Assembly (NCBI GenBank): GCA_947034885.2
Contig: OX344753.2
Location: 21,452,001 to 21,516,000 of the forward strand
Source: Thuidium tamariscinum
Lineage: Eukaryota; Streptophyta; Bryopsida; Hypnales; Thuidiaceae
DNA length: 64,000 nucleotides
Direction: 5' to 3'
Below the pieces are notes generated by a model, which was given only the letters and a program-made list of their open reading frames with translations, did no database searches and was not told the DNA's origin. A program made the translations under genes and the position numbers. Positions 23,131-36,399 of this stretch are shown one piece after another (within the stretch, counting starts at the first letter, position 1; each line of letters starts with the position of its first letter).

Positions 23131-23517
23131 GGGAAAAGCGGCGAACAGGGAAAATCAGGGGCACAAATTTTTCCCTGTTTGGCTATGTACTGTAAATCTG
23201 GAATGGCAATCCGGTAACCAGAATTCAAAACTGCGAACTTCCCCTGCGAATTTCAAAACTATGAATTTCACGTGCACAGAGTCTTACTATACTGTAGATC
23301 TGAGTTTGCACAGTGTCACCTGGAAAAGCCTGGCCAGTCTTTTACAGAGTATAAAACAATTATATATGACCAGGCATGCATGTAGTAGGTGGCACTGAAA
23401 ACAGGAGAGATAGGCTGAATCGCTGTGATAGGCCAGGGAGACATCCATAGACCATGAAGATGCAGTAATTGAATCTACTCATTTCGATCCAGCCAGGTGC
23501 CACTCCAACTCTTTCTG

Positions 23518-23526
23518 TATATAAGG
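23518..23526 (+). promoter_or_regulatory. TATA-like box TATATAAGG
   Basis: Well-formed TATA box about 100 bp upstream of the gene-like segment starting near 23618. It suggests a promoter reading rightwards. Confidence 0.4.
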
Positions 23527-23617
23527 CCCTGCTTTGCAGCACCGAATCATTCCTCATCTCGTGCCTTCTTGCACCTAGCTTGCAAGCTTGCTTCCTTAAC
23601 TTTTCACTGTTTTCAGG

Positions 23618-24496
23618 GTCGTGGAGGTGGAGACCCTGTCAGTGTTGCAGTTTGTAGATCCATGGTCCACTCTCTCCGTTTCCCTTCCGGCGCTGAATAT
23701 AGTTTTGTCGAGCTTGTGTGCGCATGGAAGGTGCGACACGATTGATGCGTGTTTCCACTGCAGCACACTGATAATGTTCACTTGGGTATTGGAGGGGAAT
23801 CGGAAAGAGTGTATCGTGAACTTCAAGCTTGGTGATCGACTTGAATGTCCGAGGATACACAGTATTATTTAGCCCTTACAAATTAGTCCACTGATAAGTT
23901 CGAACTCAGTTCTGGTGGCCTGCATAGCTTACCGTACATAATTATAACAGTTTATTATTAATCCTCATTAGAAATCTCTTCTGCACGAAGATATCTAGCT
24001 TTGCGATTTCGGCATTTATAAGTTCTCCATCCTCTCCTCGCCACATATGCATCTGAACCCTCCACTATTCTCTTGATCATTTTGAAGAGTTACGATAGCG
24101 GAAGTTATGAGCTCCACTTGAAATGAACTCTGTCTGACCACTTTTAGTGACGATTTTTGGGTGCGCCTTAGGTCTTTACGAACATGCGTGGTACCTTTTA
24201 CATGATTTCTTCCAAACTGATGTTCTTCCACGTACTTAGGTTCAAGAATGTTACTGGCCTCCTGCTCAAGGCAAGTTGTTGGCCATTCATTCACTCTCTT
24301 CATAAAATGCTGTTTGATCTTCGGGTGGGAGTCAGTGGCTGAATGCGTAATGAACTGCAAGCTTGATGTCCCCAAGTCCCATGTGGATCTCTCGAGGATA
24401 GATCGAGCGGGTGAAGAAGAGGCGCTGAGGCTCTATCATCTGCTGCTGATGCAGATGAAGGATTTCAGTGAGCTTGTGTATGAGATACATTTATAA
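23618..24496 (+). pseudogene. Gene-like segment, possible gene fragment of unknown family
   Basis: After TTTTCAG at 23617 the frame GRGGGDPVSVAVCRSMVHSL continues to ELVCAWK (about 23730). A second stretch after CACTGCAG reads HTDNVHLGIGGESERVYREL (23764-23824). A third, after CTGCAAG, reads LDVPKSHVDLSRIDRAGEEE and ends at a TAA at 24494-24496. All look protein-like and better conserved than the local background. The gap between the first two is only 33 bp, too short for a normal plant intron. No start codon follows the TATA box in frame. I therefore favour a broken or captured gene fragment, though an unusual real gene is possible. Confidence 0.3.
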
Positions 24497-24499
24497 TTC

Positions 24500-25366
24500 A
24501 TTTAGAAGGAAGTGGAGTACTCGAGTCTCTGGGTAGAGTTCAGGTCGGTCTCCGACTCTCCGTTGGGTGCGTTCCAGATGGAAGAACACGATTTTTGGTC
24601 CATTTTCGTGTTACCCTCCCTTCATCCTCCATCATCCCTGTAGATCTACAATATCTGAGTTTATAGATTTTGTATTAAGTTAGGCATTTCTCATTTACTT
24701 ACATATCTCTCATCAGTGACACTAAGAAGTCAATAATAAGTTTCGAATTAAGACCATTATATGTAACGACTTGAGGAGAGATTTTTCGGAGATTACAGTA
24801 CAATTGTGGAGATATTACGTCGGATAACATAGATTCCTGACTGTGACAGGGCCCTGCCCATTCGACTCGGTAAACTGTTCATAGAAAATGCAACCAATAG
24901 CCTGTCACGTTTTCTAGCTAAATGAGGTGATTCTTGGACTGTCAGCTAGGACTCGGTGTGTAAGGGTCGGATCATATAAATTAGAAGTGCCCAACTAAGA
25001 AAACCTGCCGAGCTCTTCAATAATATACTCATTTCTAAGCCCAAAATTCATAGAAAGTGCATACAATACACAGGCAACTTTGGATGCATTGAAAACTCAT
25101 AGTAAATGCATTGCAAATTTCTATTTCATATTCTTAGATTTGTATAAAATACATCCAAAAATAAAATGTGTGTGCCAAAATAAGTCAAAATTCAAACCAC
25201 TATAATCTGACCAAAGCCTCAAAATTTGGTTGTAATTTGGTTGTAAATTTTTTTATGAATCATAGACATTTAGTCATGCAAGTGCACACCACTTGCTCAA
25301 TCTAAACAAATGGATGAAAAGATCAAATGTTGTTGGAAATTGAATTAATTAAAAGTGGGACCTAAC
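24500..25366. other. Intergenic DNA
   Basis: Nothing supported. Confidence 0.5.
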
Positions 25367-25727
25367 CATTAGAGAAAATTTGGACTTTCCAGAGGGTTGC
25401 TAAGAAGTGGTGGAAGGGACCCCTCATTACATTTATTTAGCATGAGGGAGAATTTTTCTCCTATAGCTGTGATGTACAAGTATCATGTGCTCAACAGTGC
25501 AGCCAAACGTCAAAGCATTGAAATACGAGCTCTTCAGTTTCATTGGACAAAAGCTGTAAAAAATTGACATATTCTGCGTGGTAATGAAGATATGCACACA
25601 AGCTGAACCACATCTTTTGTCAAGAATCAAGCACTTTTTACAAAAATCAAGCTTATATATAATTCTTTATATAGACTGGCTTGTCAAAATGAGGCGGTCC
25701 TCTGGAGAGTCCAAATTTTCTCTAATG
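25367..25727. mobile_element. MITE with CATTAGAGAAAATTTGGAC ends, 361 bp
   Basis: The left end (25367-25394) and right end (25700-25727, inverted) match over about 28 bp with one difference. CCTA follows the right end and lies close to the left end, but an exact duplication is not established. Confidence 0.7.
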
Positions 25728-25966
25728 CCTAGGTGTTGTTTTTTTATAGAAATTATAAGAATGAAATGGTAGAGAATAGAGATTTTTTTTCCAAAATGAA
25801 GTTTATTCAAGTTTTGACCCTAGTTTGGCCTCCCAAATCCTAGAAGCATTTGGTGTGTGCAACAAGAAATTACAACTCATGACATAGATGATTTTGAATG
25901 AGGATTTAACTCAAACCATTTAGAGGCCCAACATGCAATTATTGTCATGACCACAACTTGCAACAC

Positions 25967-26693
25967 GAGTGATTGCATGAAACACTTGTACTATTTGTTG
26001 TATTTTGCAACAATATTCATGACTTTTTTTGGAGTACTAAAAAATTAGAAAATTAATTTTAAAATTAAAAATAAATAAAATTATGTATACACGTTTATGA
26101 CAAAGGTACCCACAAAAGGAATTGATAGGAAAGTTCTCTAAGTAGGAGAACTTGAAAAGTGCCAAACCTCAAGAAAATACATACCTTTATGTTTTAATTA
26201 GGAAAAATAGTAAAAATAAGTAAATACAAAAAATAAAAAATGTCCATTTGCAACAACTTTGTAGAGATGGTCATTCACTAAAAAATCCACCAAAATAATA
26301 TTTTATATGTTTCAAAATACAAGCAGAAAGAAGCTCACTTTGTAGACTTTCACACCATATAAAATTAACTGTTTTTAAAAATCCTTCCTTGGAGAGCTAA
26401 AAGCTTATTAGACCATCTCATCCAAATTTTATCTCAAAATCATTAAAAAAGAGGTACTCCTTAGTACTAAAACCCCCTAAACTACAAAGTGCAACATTCA
26501 ATTGGGGTCTATTTTTGGATAGTAAATTATTTTTGAAAATTATGAAAAAATTATGTAAGGTGTATGATAGTAATGAGTACCTTCTCTAGAAATCTTGAGT
26601 CATTTGGAGCAAAAATGAAAAAATTATGGCCGAAAAACAGATCAGTATGAGACGTGTGACAAAAAATAGTACAAGTGCTTCATGCTATCACCC
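25967..26693. mobile_element. 730-bp repeat family, copy with inverted ends
   Basis: The ends GTGATTGCATGAAACACTTG and, inverted, GTGATAGCATGAAGCACTTG match closely for about 33 bp. The interior shares TTCTCTAAGTAGGAGAACT and AGTACTAAAACCCCCTAAAC with 48837-49568. Non-coding, probably a non-autonomous DNA transposon. Confidence 0.75.
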
Positions 26694-26841
26694 ACACCTT
26701 TCAAAACTCTAACCCTCTATAAGATTAATTCTGCCATACAAGATAAATTCAAGTCTCTAATTGTTTGAGCATGCTAACCCTTTAAGTAAAAGACATTCAA
26801 AAGATATGCTTGCATTATAGATTGTTTCATCTAGTTCAAAC

Positions 26842-27090
26842 CACTAGAAGAAATCCCTGTTATTTTCAGCGCAGCATGTCAGGTAGATTGTGTTGAAGCC
26901 GCGTTGCTGAAAACACGGAAAAAACACAAAAAAACACAAAAAAACACGTTTTCTGTGTTTTTCTGCATTTTTTCAGCGTTTTTTCAGCGTTTTCAGGGTT
27001 TTCCTGCGTTTTCAGCAACGCACTCTCAACACAATCCACCTGACGTACTACGTTGAAATTAATAGCGTTTTCAGTGTTTTTCTTCTAGTA
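26842..27090. mobile_element. CACTA-type foldback MITE, 249 bp
   Basis: The left end CACTAGAAGAA pairs with TTCTTCTAGTA. The inverted homology extends about 80 bp, including GATTGTGTTGA and CGTTGCTGAAAAC on both sides. The 3-bp AAC lies outside each end (26839-26841, 27091-27093), as expected for CACTA elements. Confidence 0.8.
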
Positions 27091-27093
27091 AAC

Positions 27094-28374
27094 TCAAGTT
27101 AATTCAATTAATGTGAGGAGTGAATGATAAAACTTGCTTGTAGTATCTCATTATTCTACCAAAACAAATATTGTTCCCCAAATTTAATGATTTTAGTCGG
27201 TATCATTTCATTGATGGATTTCATGCTTGAACTCTTGTAAACCCATCTCATATATATACTTGTCTAAAATGTATGTCCTATGAACATGAAAACCTAGCAC
27301 CTATTAGAAAAATCAAAATTTTGTTAAACCCTAAAACATTACAATGAACATTTTGCATTTGATTGATGACAAAGAATCTTCCCTTGTAGGACAAAAGTGC
27401 AACTATTAATTCTCAGTGTTATTAGGGATGGAAAGGGGAGATGCTCTACAATACTTGGACTTCCAATGAGTATATTTGGCTTATTGAAAGTAAATGTTGA
27501 CACACAATATCAAAATGCATGATTTCCATGGCCACCAGTCCATCGTTCAAGGGTTCAATGTTGTCCAGAACTGCTTGAGAAGACAATCTGAGACTCCCTT
27601 TACCATTCAACAATCATTTAGGTAGCCCAAATGTTTATTCGGTGCAGTTGGGTGGCACTTGCTAGGTAGGTCCACGAGTATTGATGATTAGGACCACCTC
27701 AAAGACTTTGGGTCTCAGTTTTTCTTCTCCACGACAAATAGGAATTCGTTCCATAATCTTTCAATTGGTATCTAACTCCTTGAGCCACGCATCTACCATT
27801 TCTAAGTGGGCTCCATACTGCAAGTGGTTTACCCAAGTCACTTGGCCAAGTGGGTATCTCAGTTGTGTCGACATTGTCGTCTCATTCACCTATTTCCGAC
27901 CTCACGTTCGCAGAAGTCTACATGAATGAAAGGTGCCTACTAGAATCTAAAGCATACCTCAATAGTGCTTGGAAGCTCAGAACCTTGAAATAGACAGAAA
28001 GCTAGAAGTTTAGAGTGTTGGGAGGGACCACGTACCTGCAATGATCATCTTGATAACGTTAGTGTTCTTTCGTGTATGAAGTACCTGTTCGTCAAACCAT
28101 GCAAGAATGGACCACAACATTCAGTTTCAAGTTCAGAGACCACAACATTAAACAATTCCTAGGTTTGCTCAAATACAAACTCCGGTTGCTCATCATACCC
28201 GAAGGATAAGGTGTGGGCCTAATCTTATCAACTCTTCTACTTATATTACACCCTTAAGAAAAGACTACTAATATACTGCCATAAACCGTGGCTTCCCGGA
28301 GCTGTGAATAATGACGACCAATATCGAGTTCGTAATTTCTACTGCTCCTTGATCCATGACCTGCAAACATTGCT
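27094..28374. other. Intergenic DNA and RUNKEL 3' flank
   Basis: 27330-27560 is a diverged copy of 59270-59510 (shared GGAAAGGGGAGAT and ATCAAAATG-ATGATTTC blocks). The part near 28200-28374 probably includes the RUNKEL 3' untranslated region. No further gene is supported. Confidence 0.5.
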
Positions 28375-31300
28375 CTATGCACTACGAGGTACGCGCTGTA
28401 ACTCCAAGGCAGCACTAGCAGCAGCCTCTGCTACTTGTGGCGAGCTGGACTTCCGTAACCGCACGACCATGTTCTCAAGCGATACAAAGTCGGCACTTGA
28501 GGGAGAGAAATTTCGAAGGGGCTGTTTATTCTCGCGTAGTTCTTTGCACGATGCTGAGATTGCAAACAGAAGCTGGCCCTGAAGTTTGGTAGATAAGGAC
28601 GGACTGTGAGACTGCGCACAGGCTTCCAGCGCGCTTACAAAGCGGCTCAAGCTAGAAAATATGGGTGCGGCTGCTGATTGCGGAGCAGCCTTGAGCATCA
28701 AAACCAAACACTCAGCGGCTGTCTCTGCAACCTGCGGTTCTCGGCTTCCACAAAGCTCTAAGAAGATGGTTGAATGCTGTCCCATGTCTTCGATATCCTG
28801 AATAGCTGTTCAAACAGCAGACAAAGAGTGAGAAATATTCACATTGAAACTTCAGGGATCCTGAAATTCTCTTTGGCAAGGACGCGGTTCCAGCATCAAC
28901 AACACATTCCCAATTACCAAGAGTAAGAATGTCAGTGTACCTGGTCGAGAAAGATCCCTTCCATTGGCAGCAGTGGCAGACAATACGTTGCTGCTACTGA
29001 TTTTCGAGAGATCTCCAACATTGCGAACGAGAAGAAACCGACACACTGATAGCACCGGGTCAAGGAAATCTTGCATTCCTTTAGCATGCACAAAATCCAA
29101 AAGAGCTCCCACATGCCTCACAATGCGAAGGTCTGACAGAACCTTTGAATCCACCTTAGGTGAAGATGCTAGGTATAGACATAACCGCACACTGTGCAGA
29201 TTGATGCTGGTCAGGTCACCTTGCAGGGACTCAAAGAACTGAGAGATCAGCTTGAGCTGCAGAATGTCTTCAATCTGGATGCATCTAAGGTCGAGCAGCA
29301 TTACCAGAAGTTTCTGAGCATACATGGGTATGGGATCTTCATCCTCCACTAGGATAGGGTACATAGGTAGAAAGTGCTGCTTGACAATTGCTTCAAGCTT
29401 CTCTCTGTAGCAAACAGGGACAAGGCGATTGAGCAAGGGGAACTTCCTCGAAACTATTCAGAGCAAGAGATTTTGAACTGAAGCGAACTTGGCTTTTCTA
29501 ACCAGAAAAGCACTAACCAAAAATCAAAACACGAGGGCCTCCAGCAAACGCAAGTGACAACAGAGGAGATACATGTACCTTCTGGGCGCACTGAAAATAG
29601 TTGTTGACGGCTGCTTGTCCTCTGGAGTGTTGACGGATGAAATATCATCAAGAAATACAACCAAGATATCGAAGAAGACTTTGAGACACAAGAACCGCAT
29701 GTCGCCATCCGTATTCTTGTCATACAAGACAGCAAGACTTGGTAAAACTTTAGAAATAAAACTATCAGGGTGAGCCAACAATGTGGCTGATTGCTGAGAC
29801 ATAACTTCCACTAATTGCAATAGCGTTGATTGGAATTCATCTTGTCCCTGCAGCACTCAGCACCAAACGAATCCACAAGTTAGCTGGAAATCAGCTAAGA
29901 GAAACCATGACTTCAGGCTTCTTGTATCATGTTACAATAAAATACCTCGAAACTTCGATAGTAACAGGCAAGAGTGTGCATTCTACAGAATCGAGGTACC
30001 ATTCTGATTAGATTAAAGTCCACGGACATAGAAAAATTGTATCTACAAAAGAAAACTTCGATTTGCAAATTCTTATCAGTTATCACAGATACTTACCTGA
30101 AAAGAAGAGGTTTCTAGCCGCTTGAGAAAGGTTGCCAGTCTTTCCAACAAAGGCTCGTCTACCATACGACTTCTGAAAGTGGGACTATTCATCAAGTTCA
30201 ATACCACTGGGAACAATGGAAGAGAACTTCTTGGTGTGCCACGAGCCGGTGAAGAGCCCGGTCCTGGAGTTCGTCTTCCACTGGCCAACTGGGCGATATC
30301 TGTGCTGATACTTTCCAATATAGTGGGGACAACACTGATAACAGTTTGAACCAAAGCCTCCATGCATTGCTGCACGTATGGATCCTTTTCTTTCGCTAAC
30401 CTCTCCACGGCAGGCAGCAGTTTCGCATTACAGAGAGAAGGGAGCCACCGACGGTTAATTTTACACAGAAGTGCAGCACATACAAAGGCCTTCCCGCGCA
30501 ATACTTCTGGACCCTAAGATCCCATATGCACCAAGCAGGAATATGAGTAATCATATCAGGTCTTCGTTAAGAATGTAGGGAACTTTCATTCGGAAGCTGA
30601 CAATATGGAAGTATAATTCAGATGTCCCATACGAGATAGACAGGCTACTGGAGCACACTGGTATTAAAAACCTTCTATCTCAATCTGAGCAAATCTGAGC
30701 AAAATTAGAAGAGCTAACAGAGAACAAGGATGGGACAGATGCGTCTCTTAGCATAAAAGCCATCTACAGATTTTATTAAATCCTAAAATTTGACCCTCCG
30801 ATAATGAACCAGAGATTAGCATACCTGCTCCAACATCGCAACTACACTCGGTACCAAGCTCCTTTCCTCCAACAGGGCAAGCAGGTACTTGCTCATATTA
30901 TTGATGACACTACTGCCCACAAGAGCCATGTTAAGAAGGTTGATGTTCACTTGCTGCTCTCGCGCACTCCCTCTGGCAAGGCCTCCCACAAGCTCCTTAA
31001 AGGTGAGCTTCTCAAGGACAAAGGGGATTGTGGTTGGCTGGAAACGCACCAATCGAACTAGACAAGAGCCTGCTGTTGCCCTCAAGTTTTCTGGTTTAGC
31101 TGATGCTCGGAATGTGTAACAAAGGTTATTAATAACTTCATTATTTGTGAAGCGTTGAGCCCACTCTCCACCTTGACTAGCAATATTTTCGATGGTCTTC
31201 AGAGCATAATGCTGAGTTACATCATCTTCACCCTTTTTGAGAATCGAAGCCACCAGTGCTATCGTTGTACCGGGAATCTGCATAAAAATTCATAGATTTA

Positions 31301-34300
31301 AATACAAGGAGGACGAAAACAATCTCAAGCATTACGTATATCAAGAGCTAAACTTAAGCAGCAATTTCTTGAGAGGCTGAAGCACACATATTATGAAATT
31401 AGGATCAGCAGAGAAGGAAGTCAAGGGCAAATCGTTTCAACAATCAAATAGATACAGTAAAACTGTTAAAAAAATGACATGTCAAGAGTGCAATACCTGC
31501 CATAATGAAGACTTGACGTCCTTAGCCGAGTTATCATGACCACCCCCTGACCTGGGAGATCCCTCATTCTGTGTTGCAATGTAAAACAAAAGCTCTCCGA
31601 GTGTTGCCATAGCACAGCGCCTTACCTGCTTACAAAACAGGACAACATGAAGAATGATAATATAAAGAAAGATGGACCTATTGAAAACCTTGAAAAGCAA
31701 TGCTGTAAGCACAACAGCACTTCTACTAGAATGAACAATTGGATGAAGGCACAAAGCAATATGAGCACCTTATCCTGTTTATCCCGTAAAGTCTCAGTCA
31801 AAACTGCTACAATTCCTGAACCTGCAAGCTCCTCCTCAATAAGCGTAGCATGCCGGATAAGTAATCCCATTACAGATGTCAGTTGCACACGCAGAGCTGG
31901 AATTTTCACAGTGCGCAGTAGTTTCACCAGCAACGGCATTAATGGCCCATTGATTAATATATTAGCTGCATCAATGTTAGTACATAGGGTTTCTAGATAC
32001 TTTAACGTGTTGATCTTTTCATTCACTGGGACGGTGCTTCCATGAACGTTCCCCATAACCTTATTCAAGAAGGTTTCCTGCTGCTCCGCTTCGAGCTTCA
32101 CAAACTCTGAAGAAGTCAGGCGCTCAGCAGGCAAAATTCGGGAGTCAAAGGTTGATTCCGGAATCTGTCACATGAATTACAGTGTCAGGAAAGGATTCAG
32201 GATTACAACAATCGACTTAGTGTAAGCCCAAAGTGTCTACGACAAATGATGTTAATTGTAAGATTAATAAAAATACAAAACTGCGGCTGTGATGCGACAG
32301 CTACAGACAAAATGGACAGAAACAAATTAAAAAGTTAAGGCACTCAAACAAGTTCTAAGCAACCCATGACAACGTGTGAAGTATTTTATGGCATGAGCAA
32401 CGTGAATAGACATTACCTTCTCTATTCGGCGATTCAGCATGATTGGCCTCACAGAAAGGTCTGACGGATGCCAAAGAGATTGTGAAAGTACCACTGAGGG
32501 TCTGGAAGGATTTGGAGGACCAACAACAGGCTCCTTCTTTGACTCTTCAATAGCCGATGGGCCACGCTGAGAGCCTTTTCTTGGGATGCCCACACCCGGT
32601 GGAGTTGCTGCAACATGACGCATTGCATCCAACTGTTTTACTTCAACCTCCGTCTGAGTCATATGAGGATCCTCACACCTACCATTGATTTCAGGTTTGG
32701 GAGTGACTGGCAAAGGCTCCTCAGCTCCAGTATTTGGATCCCTACTCTCTCCTTTGGAAGCTGGTGCATGGTAGGGTTTGGTGGACGGCTTGTGAAGGTC
32801 TTTCTCCTCTGCTGAAGCAGTTGGACTGACACCATTGCTGCCAGAGTCATCTTCCTCTTCCGCAGCATCACTGTCAGCTTCTTCACCAAAGTTGAGCTCC
32901 AAGTCATGATTTTCTAAAGTAATATCAGTATCATCAGAAGCCCCATTTGCATCGGATTGCTGCCTATAAGTATCATTCTCAGTTTCCTTAAGCAGATTGG
33001 TTTTCACAATTTTGGACAGTCTTAGAAGGTTCACTACCGGCACCCCTCCGCTGGGTTTTGTGTCTAACTCCTTCGGTTGTGTATTGCCAGTTGGTCCTTT
33101 AACCGCCTTCCTACCATTTTCTTTTTGACCAGGATTCTTACTCTCAGGAACTGCTCCTTTCACATCTTGTTTAATTTCAAGCTTCTTAGCTTGACTCTGG
33201 CTTCTCTCACGCGGAGTACCCTTGTCAACCGCAGATCCTTTCCCCTCTGGAGCTCTTTTCTCAACAGGAGTACTCCTACCCGTCAACTTCGGCTTCTCCT
33301 CAGGAGATGAAGGTCTGTGAGTAAGTCGCAAGAAATTTGAAAAGGCAGGCTGTGGCGGCAAAGGCAGAGTCTTGCACTTTGTTCTCCAAAATGGATGGTT
33401 CCTGAGCTCATCCCATTGTATTCTCTCCACCGGATCCTTAACGAGCAGGCGACTCACTAAATCCTCGAAGTCATGGCTAGGGTTTCCCCATAGCGGTGGC
33501 ATGGGATCTGAAATTATAGAGTTTACCAGTTGAGTGAAACTGTTAGAAACAAATGGGGGACGGCCAGCGTAGCATTCGTACATGACGCAACCCAGTGCCC
33601 ACAGATCGGATCCGAATGAATGCACACTTCCTTCCTGAAAAAGCTCAGGTGCCATATAGCACGGTGTGCCGCGCTTTGCTTGCGGCAGCTGCCAAAGGAA
33701 GACTATATTAGCCACACCAAGAGTACCAAAATTATGTACCAAAATGTAAGCGAGGTACAAAGGAGTGAGCTAAGCGCACAGAAGTTGAGGCTATTAAGAG
33801 GATATTTGGCTCAAAGTCAGACTACCAACAAGACCAAGATGGACATCATTATGACAAGAATACAAATCATTTGCATAGACATAGTGAAGAGAGATCATTA
33901 AATACCATAAACATAGAAAGAAAAGGAGCAAAGGCAGAGGACAAGCAAAATAAGTCGCACAGGGGATAAGAGCTACCTCCTGGACAGAACTCTTGGCGAT
34001 ATCACTAAGTCGCCTGGCCAGTCCAAAGTCACAAAGCTGCAAACGAGAGTTACTGAACATTTATACTGTCTAGAAGTTCAGTTCACAGATACATGTTGCA
34101 AAAGTATTTATGGCAAGAGCGCGCACGCTTCTGGAAAAGAAAATCTAATTCATAGACAAAGACCTGACGCACGTATCTATTTACTAACCCATTGTTCAAT
34201 CTTGGTCTAAATGAAAAATTGAGCTTGGCCTAGCAGATAGTCATTAGTCAAATGATGGATCCTCGCCAAAGCCGGATTGCAACACTGGATTACAAAGATA

Positions 34301-36399
34301 GAACATTCATCTGGTACCCTCGATAGTTGGTGAAAAGAAAAATCACCGCTGGGACACCCAGTTCGAGTGCCAGTCCACTAGAGTCAGGCAGGAAAAACAT
34401 ACTAACCTTGAGACGACCATTTTCATCTAGGAGCACATTTGATGGTTTTAAGTCACAGTAAATTACTCCCTTCGAGTGTAAAAACCTGCAATACAGAACC
34501 TCTAGAGTCAGGCACCAGATTGCACTGCAAGATGTACTTCTGAAGCGGAAGAGAGCAGGACGTGTCAATTCTTCTTCGGTACCTCGATAATCACCAATAA
34601 CCAATCAGACTACTTTGTTATAATTGGGTTAAGCCACCCCTGGGGAATACCACATGTAATAAACACTGATACATGGCAACAGAAAAAGAGGAACATGTAC
34701 ACAGGACATACTGTAGAGCTTGGACTAAATCGCGGGCAAAATCATGTATGGATTCTTCAGGCATCCGAGTATCCTGCATAATGGTGCAAATAATGAGACA
34801 AATGAGATGAGAAACTGGCTACTACATCAATAACATACTTCAATTTATCCCAGAATCCAATGAATTGGACTGACACTCGACATGTGCTCAATCTACTAAC
34901 AAAACCAAGAATATGACTTTGCACTTCTAAACTGCAAGAAACAGGTTCAAATAAAACTTACAACTTCTTGGAGCGCAAGACAACAATGAATGCAAAATTG
35001 ACTAAAAAAAGGACTCTCCGGATAAGTGGTGTTCACAACCTTTCAGCGAAAAGCATCTGTCATACACTGTACACTCCTTCAGAGAAGCCTGGGAACTGCA
35101 CTGGAAACTGATGCTTTGCATTACCCGAAATGGTAAGACAGAAATTGGAGTAACTCACCTGCCTAAGCAACGTCAAGAGATCGCCTCCGACGCAGTATTC
35201 CAAAACAAGCCATAAATGAGCTGACGTTTCATACCTGCCAGTTCAAGGACTATGTTAACAGAACACAAACTAATACGCGTGAAGACTACCAGTTGATAAT
35301 TTTGCAGGCAGATGTCGTACTTCGAGAGAAATAAATCGCGATAAACAACCGTACTCAGCAAGGTAGATACGTACGTAAGCAAATATTGACTTTCAATCAA
35401 CCACTGAAAAAAGGATGTACCATGCGTAGAATTTGAGAACGTTGTTGTGGTCAAGTGAGTGAAGAGTTCGGACCTGTTCAAAAATCACAATGGCAGTGAG
35501 AGCATGAGGTAAAATTGTCCTGAGAGTTCACTCAGACTTTAAAAGGCGCAGGCATAATGGCTGTCCAACTATGCAAGTAATGGACTGGTCTTGAGAGTCA
35601 ACCCACCTCCTGCAGGACCTTTGTTTTTTGACTCTTCTCAACACTCTTGATGGCATAATACTCGATAGTCTTCTTCTTCCTCCCTTTGTACACAGTCTGC
35701 ATGAATGAAAGCAACTATGTGTCATTAATCCAGGTCAGATATACTGCGCTCATATTGCATACTTATATAGACACCTGAAGGTAGCTTAGGATTCATTATG
35801 TTGTACAACTTATGATACTAATATGACCATTTACACTGAGTCAAGGTCTTGTGGAAAGTGGTTCAGAGCAAGGGTTCCTTGCTTAGTAAACCCTAATTAC
35901 TCTTCAGAAGCCATAGCAGGAAAGAGCAAGCAGTGTCGGACATGCTCCCATGCGAACTCTTGACTTTATTTTGGATTGAATCCAAGGATCTGTTCCAGTG
36001 TCTGGGTGAACAAATGGATACTTACACAGCCCGGGGCTTATCAGGAACGTGATTACAGGTAAGCAGCTCTTCAAACCGTCAATATATTCAAATCCCACCC
36101 TAGGATAGTTAGGTCGATAATAAGTGATGGCCACTTTCGAACGAACTTTAAATATTGAACAAATAATATTCCACAATTCCAAGCACGGAGCCACCCAAAT
36201 CAAGACCAACAAGAGCCTCTGGGGAATGGCAACTACTCCTCAATGTCTCAAACTCTTCGTAGAGGAATCCAATTCACAAATTTATATCGAACATTTCCAC
36301 CGCCTACGTGAAAAGTATGAGCCAAGATGCTGATAGGAAGTGTGAACTTACCGAGTGTTTCCCTCGCCCGATCGCCTCATAGATGTGATACTGATTCAT
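28375..36399 (-). CDS. RUK: RUNKEL/ULK4-type kinase-like protein, 15 exons, about 1432 aa
   Basis: Exons (minus): 36399-36352, 35696-35607, 35473-35421, 35234-35159, 34773-34712, 34485-34407, 34036-33977, 33688-32417, 32164-31769, 31625-31497, 31277-30825, 30513-30097, 29847-29579, 29404-28941, 28805-28375. All introns are GT-AG and all phases agree; no internal stop. The kinase domain begins [16 protein letters not shown]. Lys33 (AIKS), Glu46, Asp121 (YCDLKPSN) and the DFG at 139-141 are present. HRD is replaced by YCD, and the loop is GRGKHS with Ser for the third Gly. A low-complexity linker (about 250-560, acidic near 430) leads to HEAT/ARM-like repeats ending ELQRVPRSA. The length is close to Arabidopsis RUNKEL (about 1370). 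Known role: microtubule-associated, phragmoplast organisation and cell-plate expansion in cytokinesis. The symbol follows Arabidopsis RUK. Confidence 0.94.

Noticed and set aside
28304-33310. Several plus-strand open frames across RUNKEL
   Set aside because: They are antisense shadows of the RUNKEL exons.
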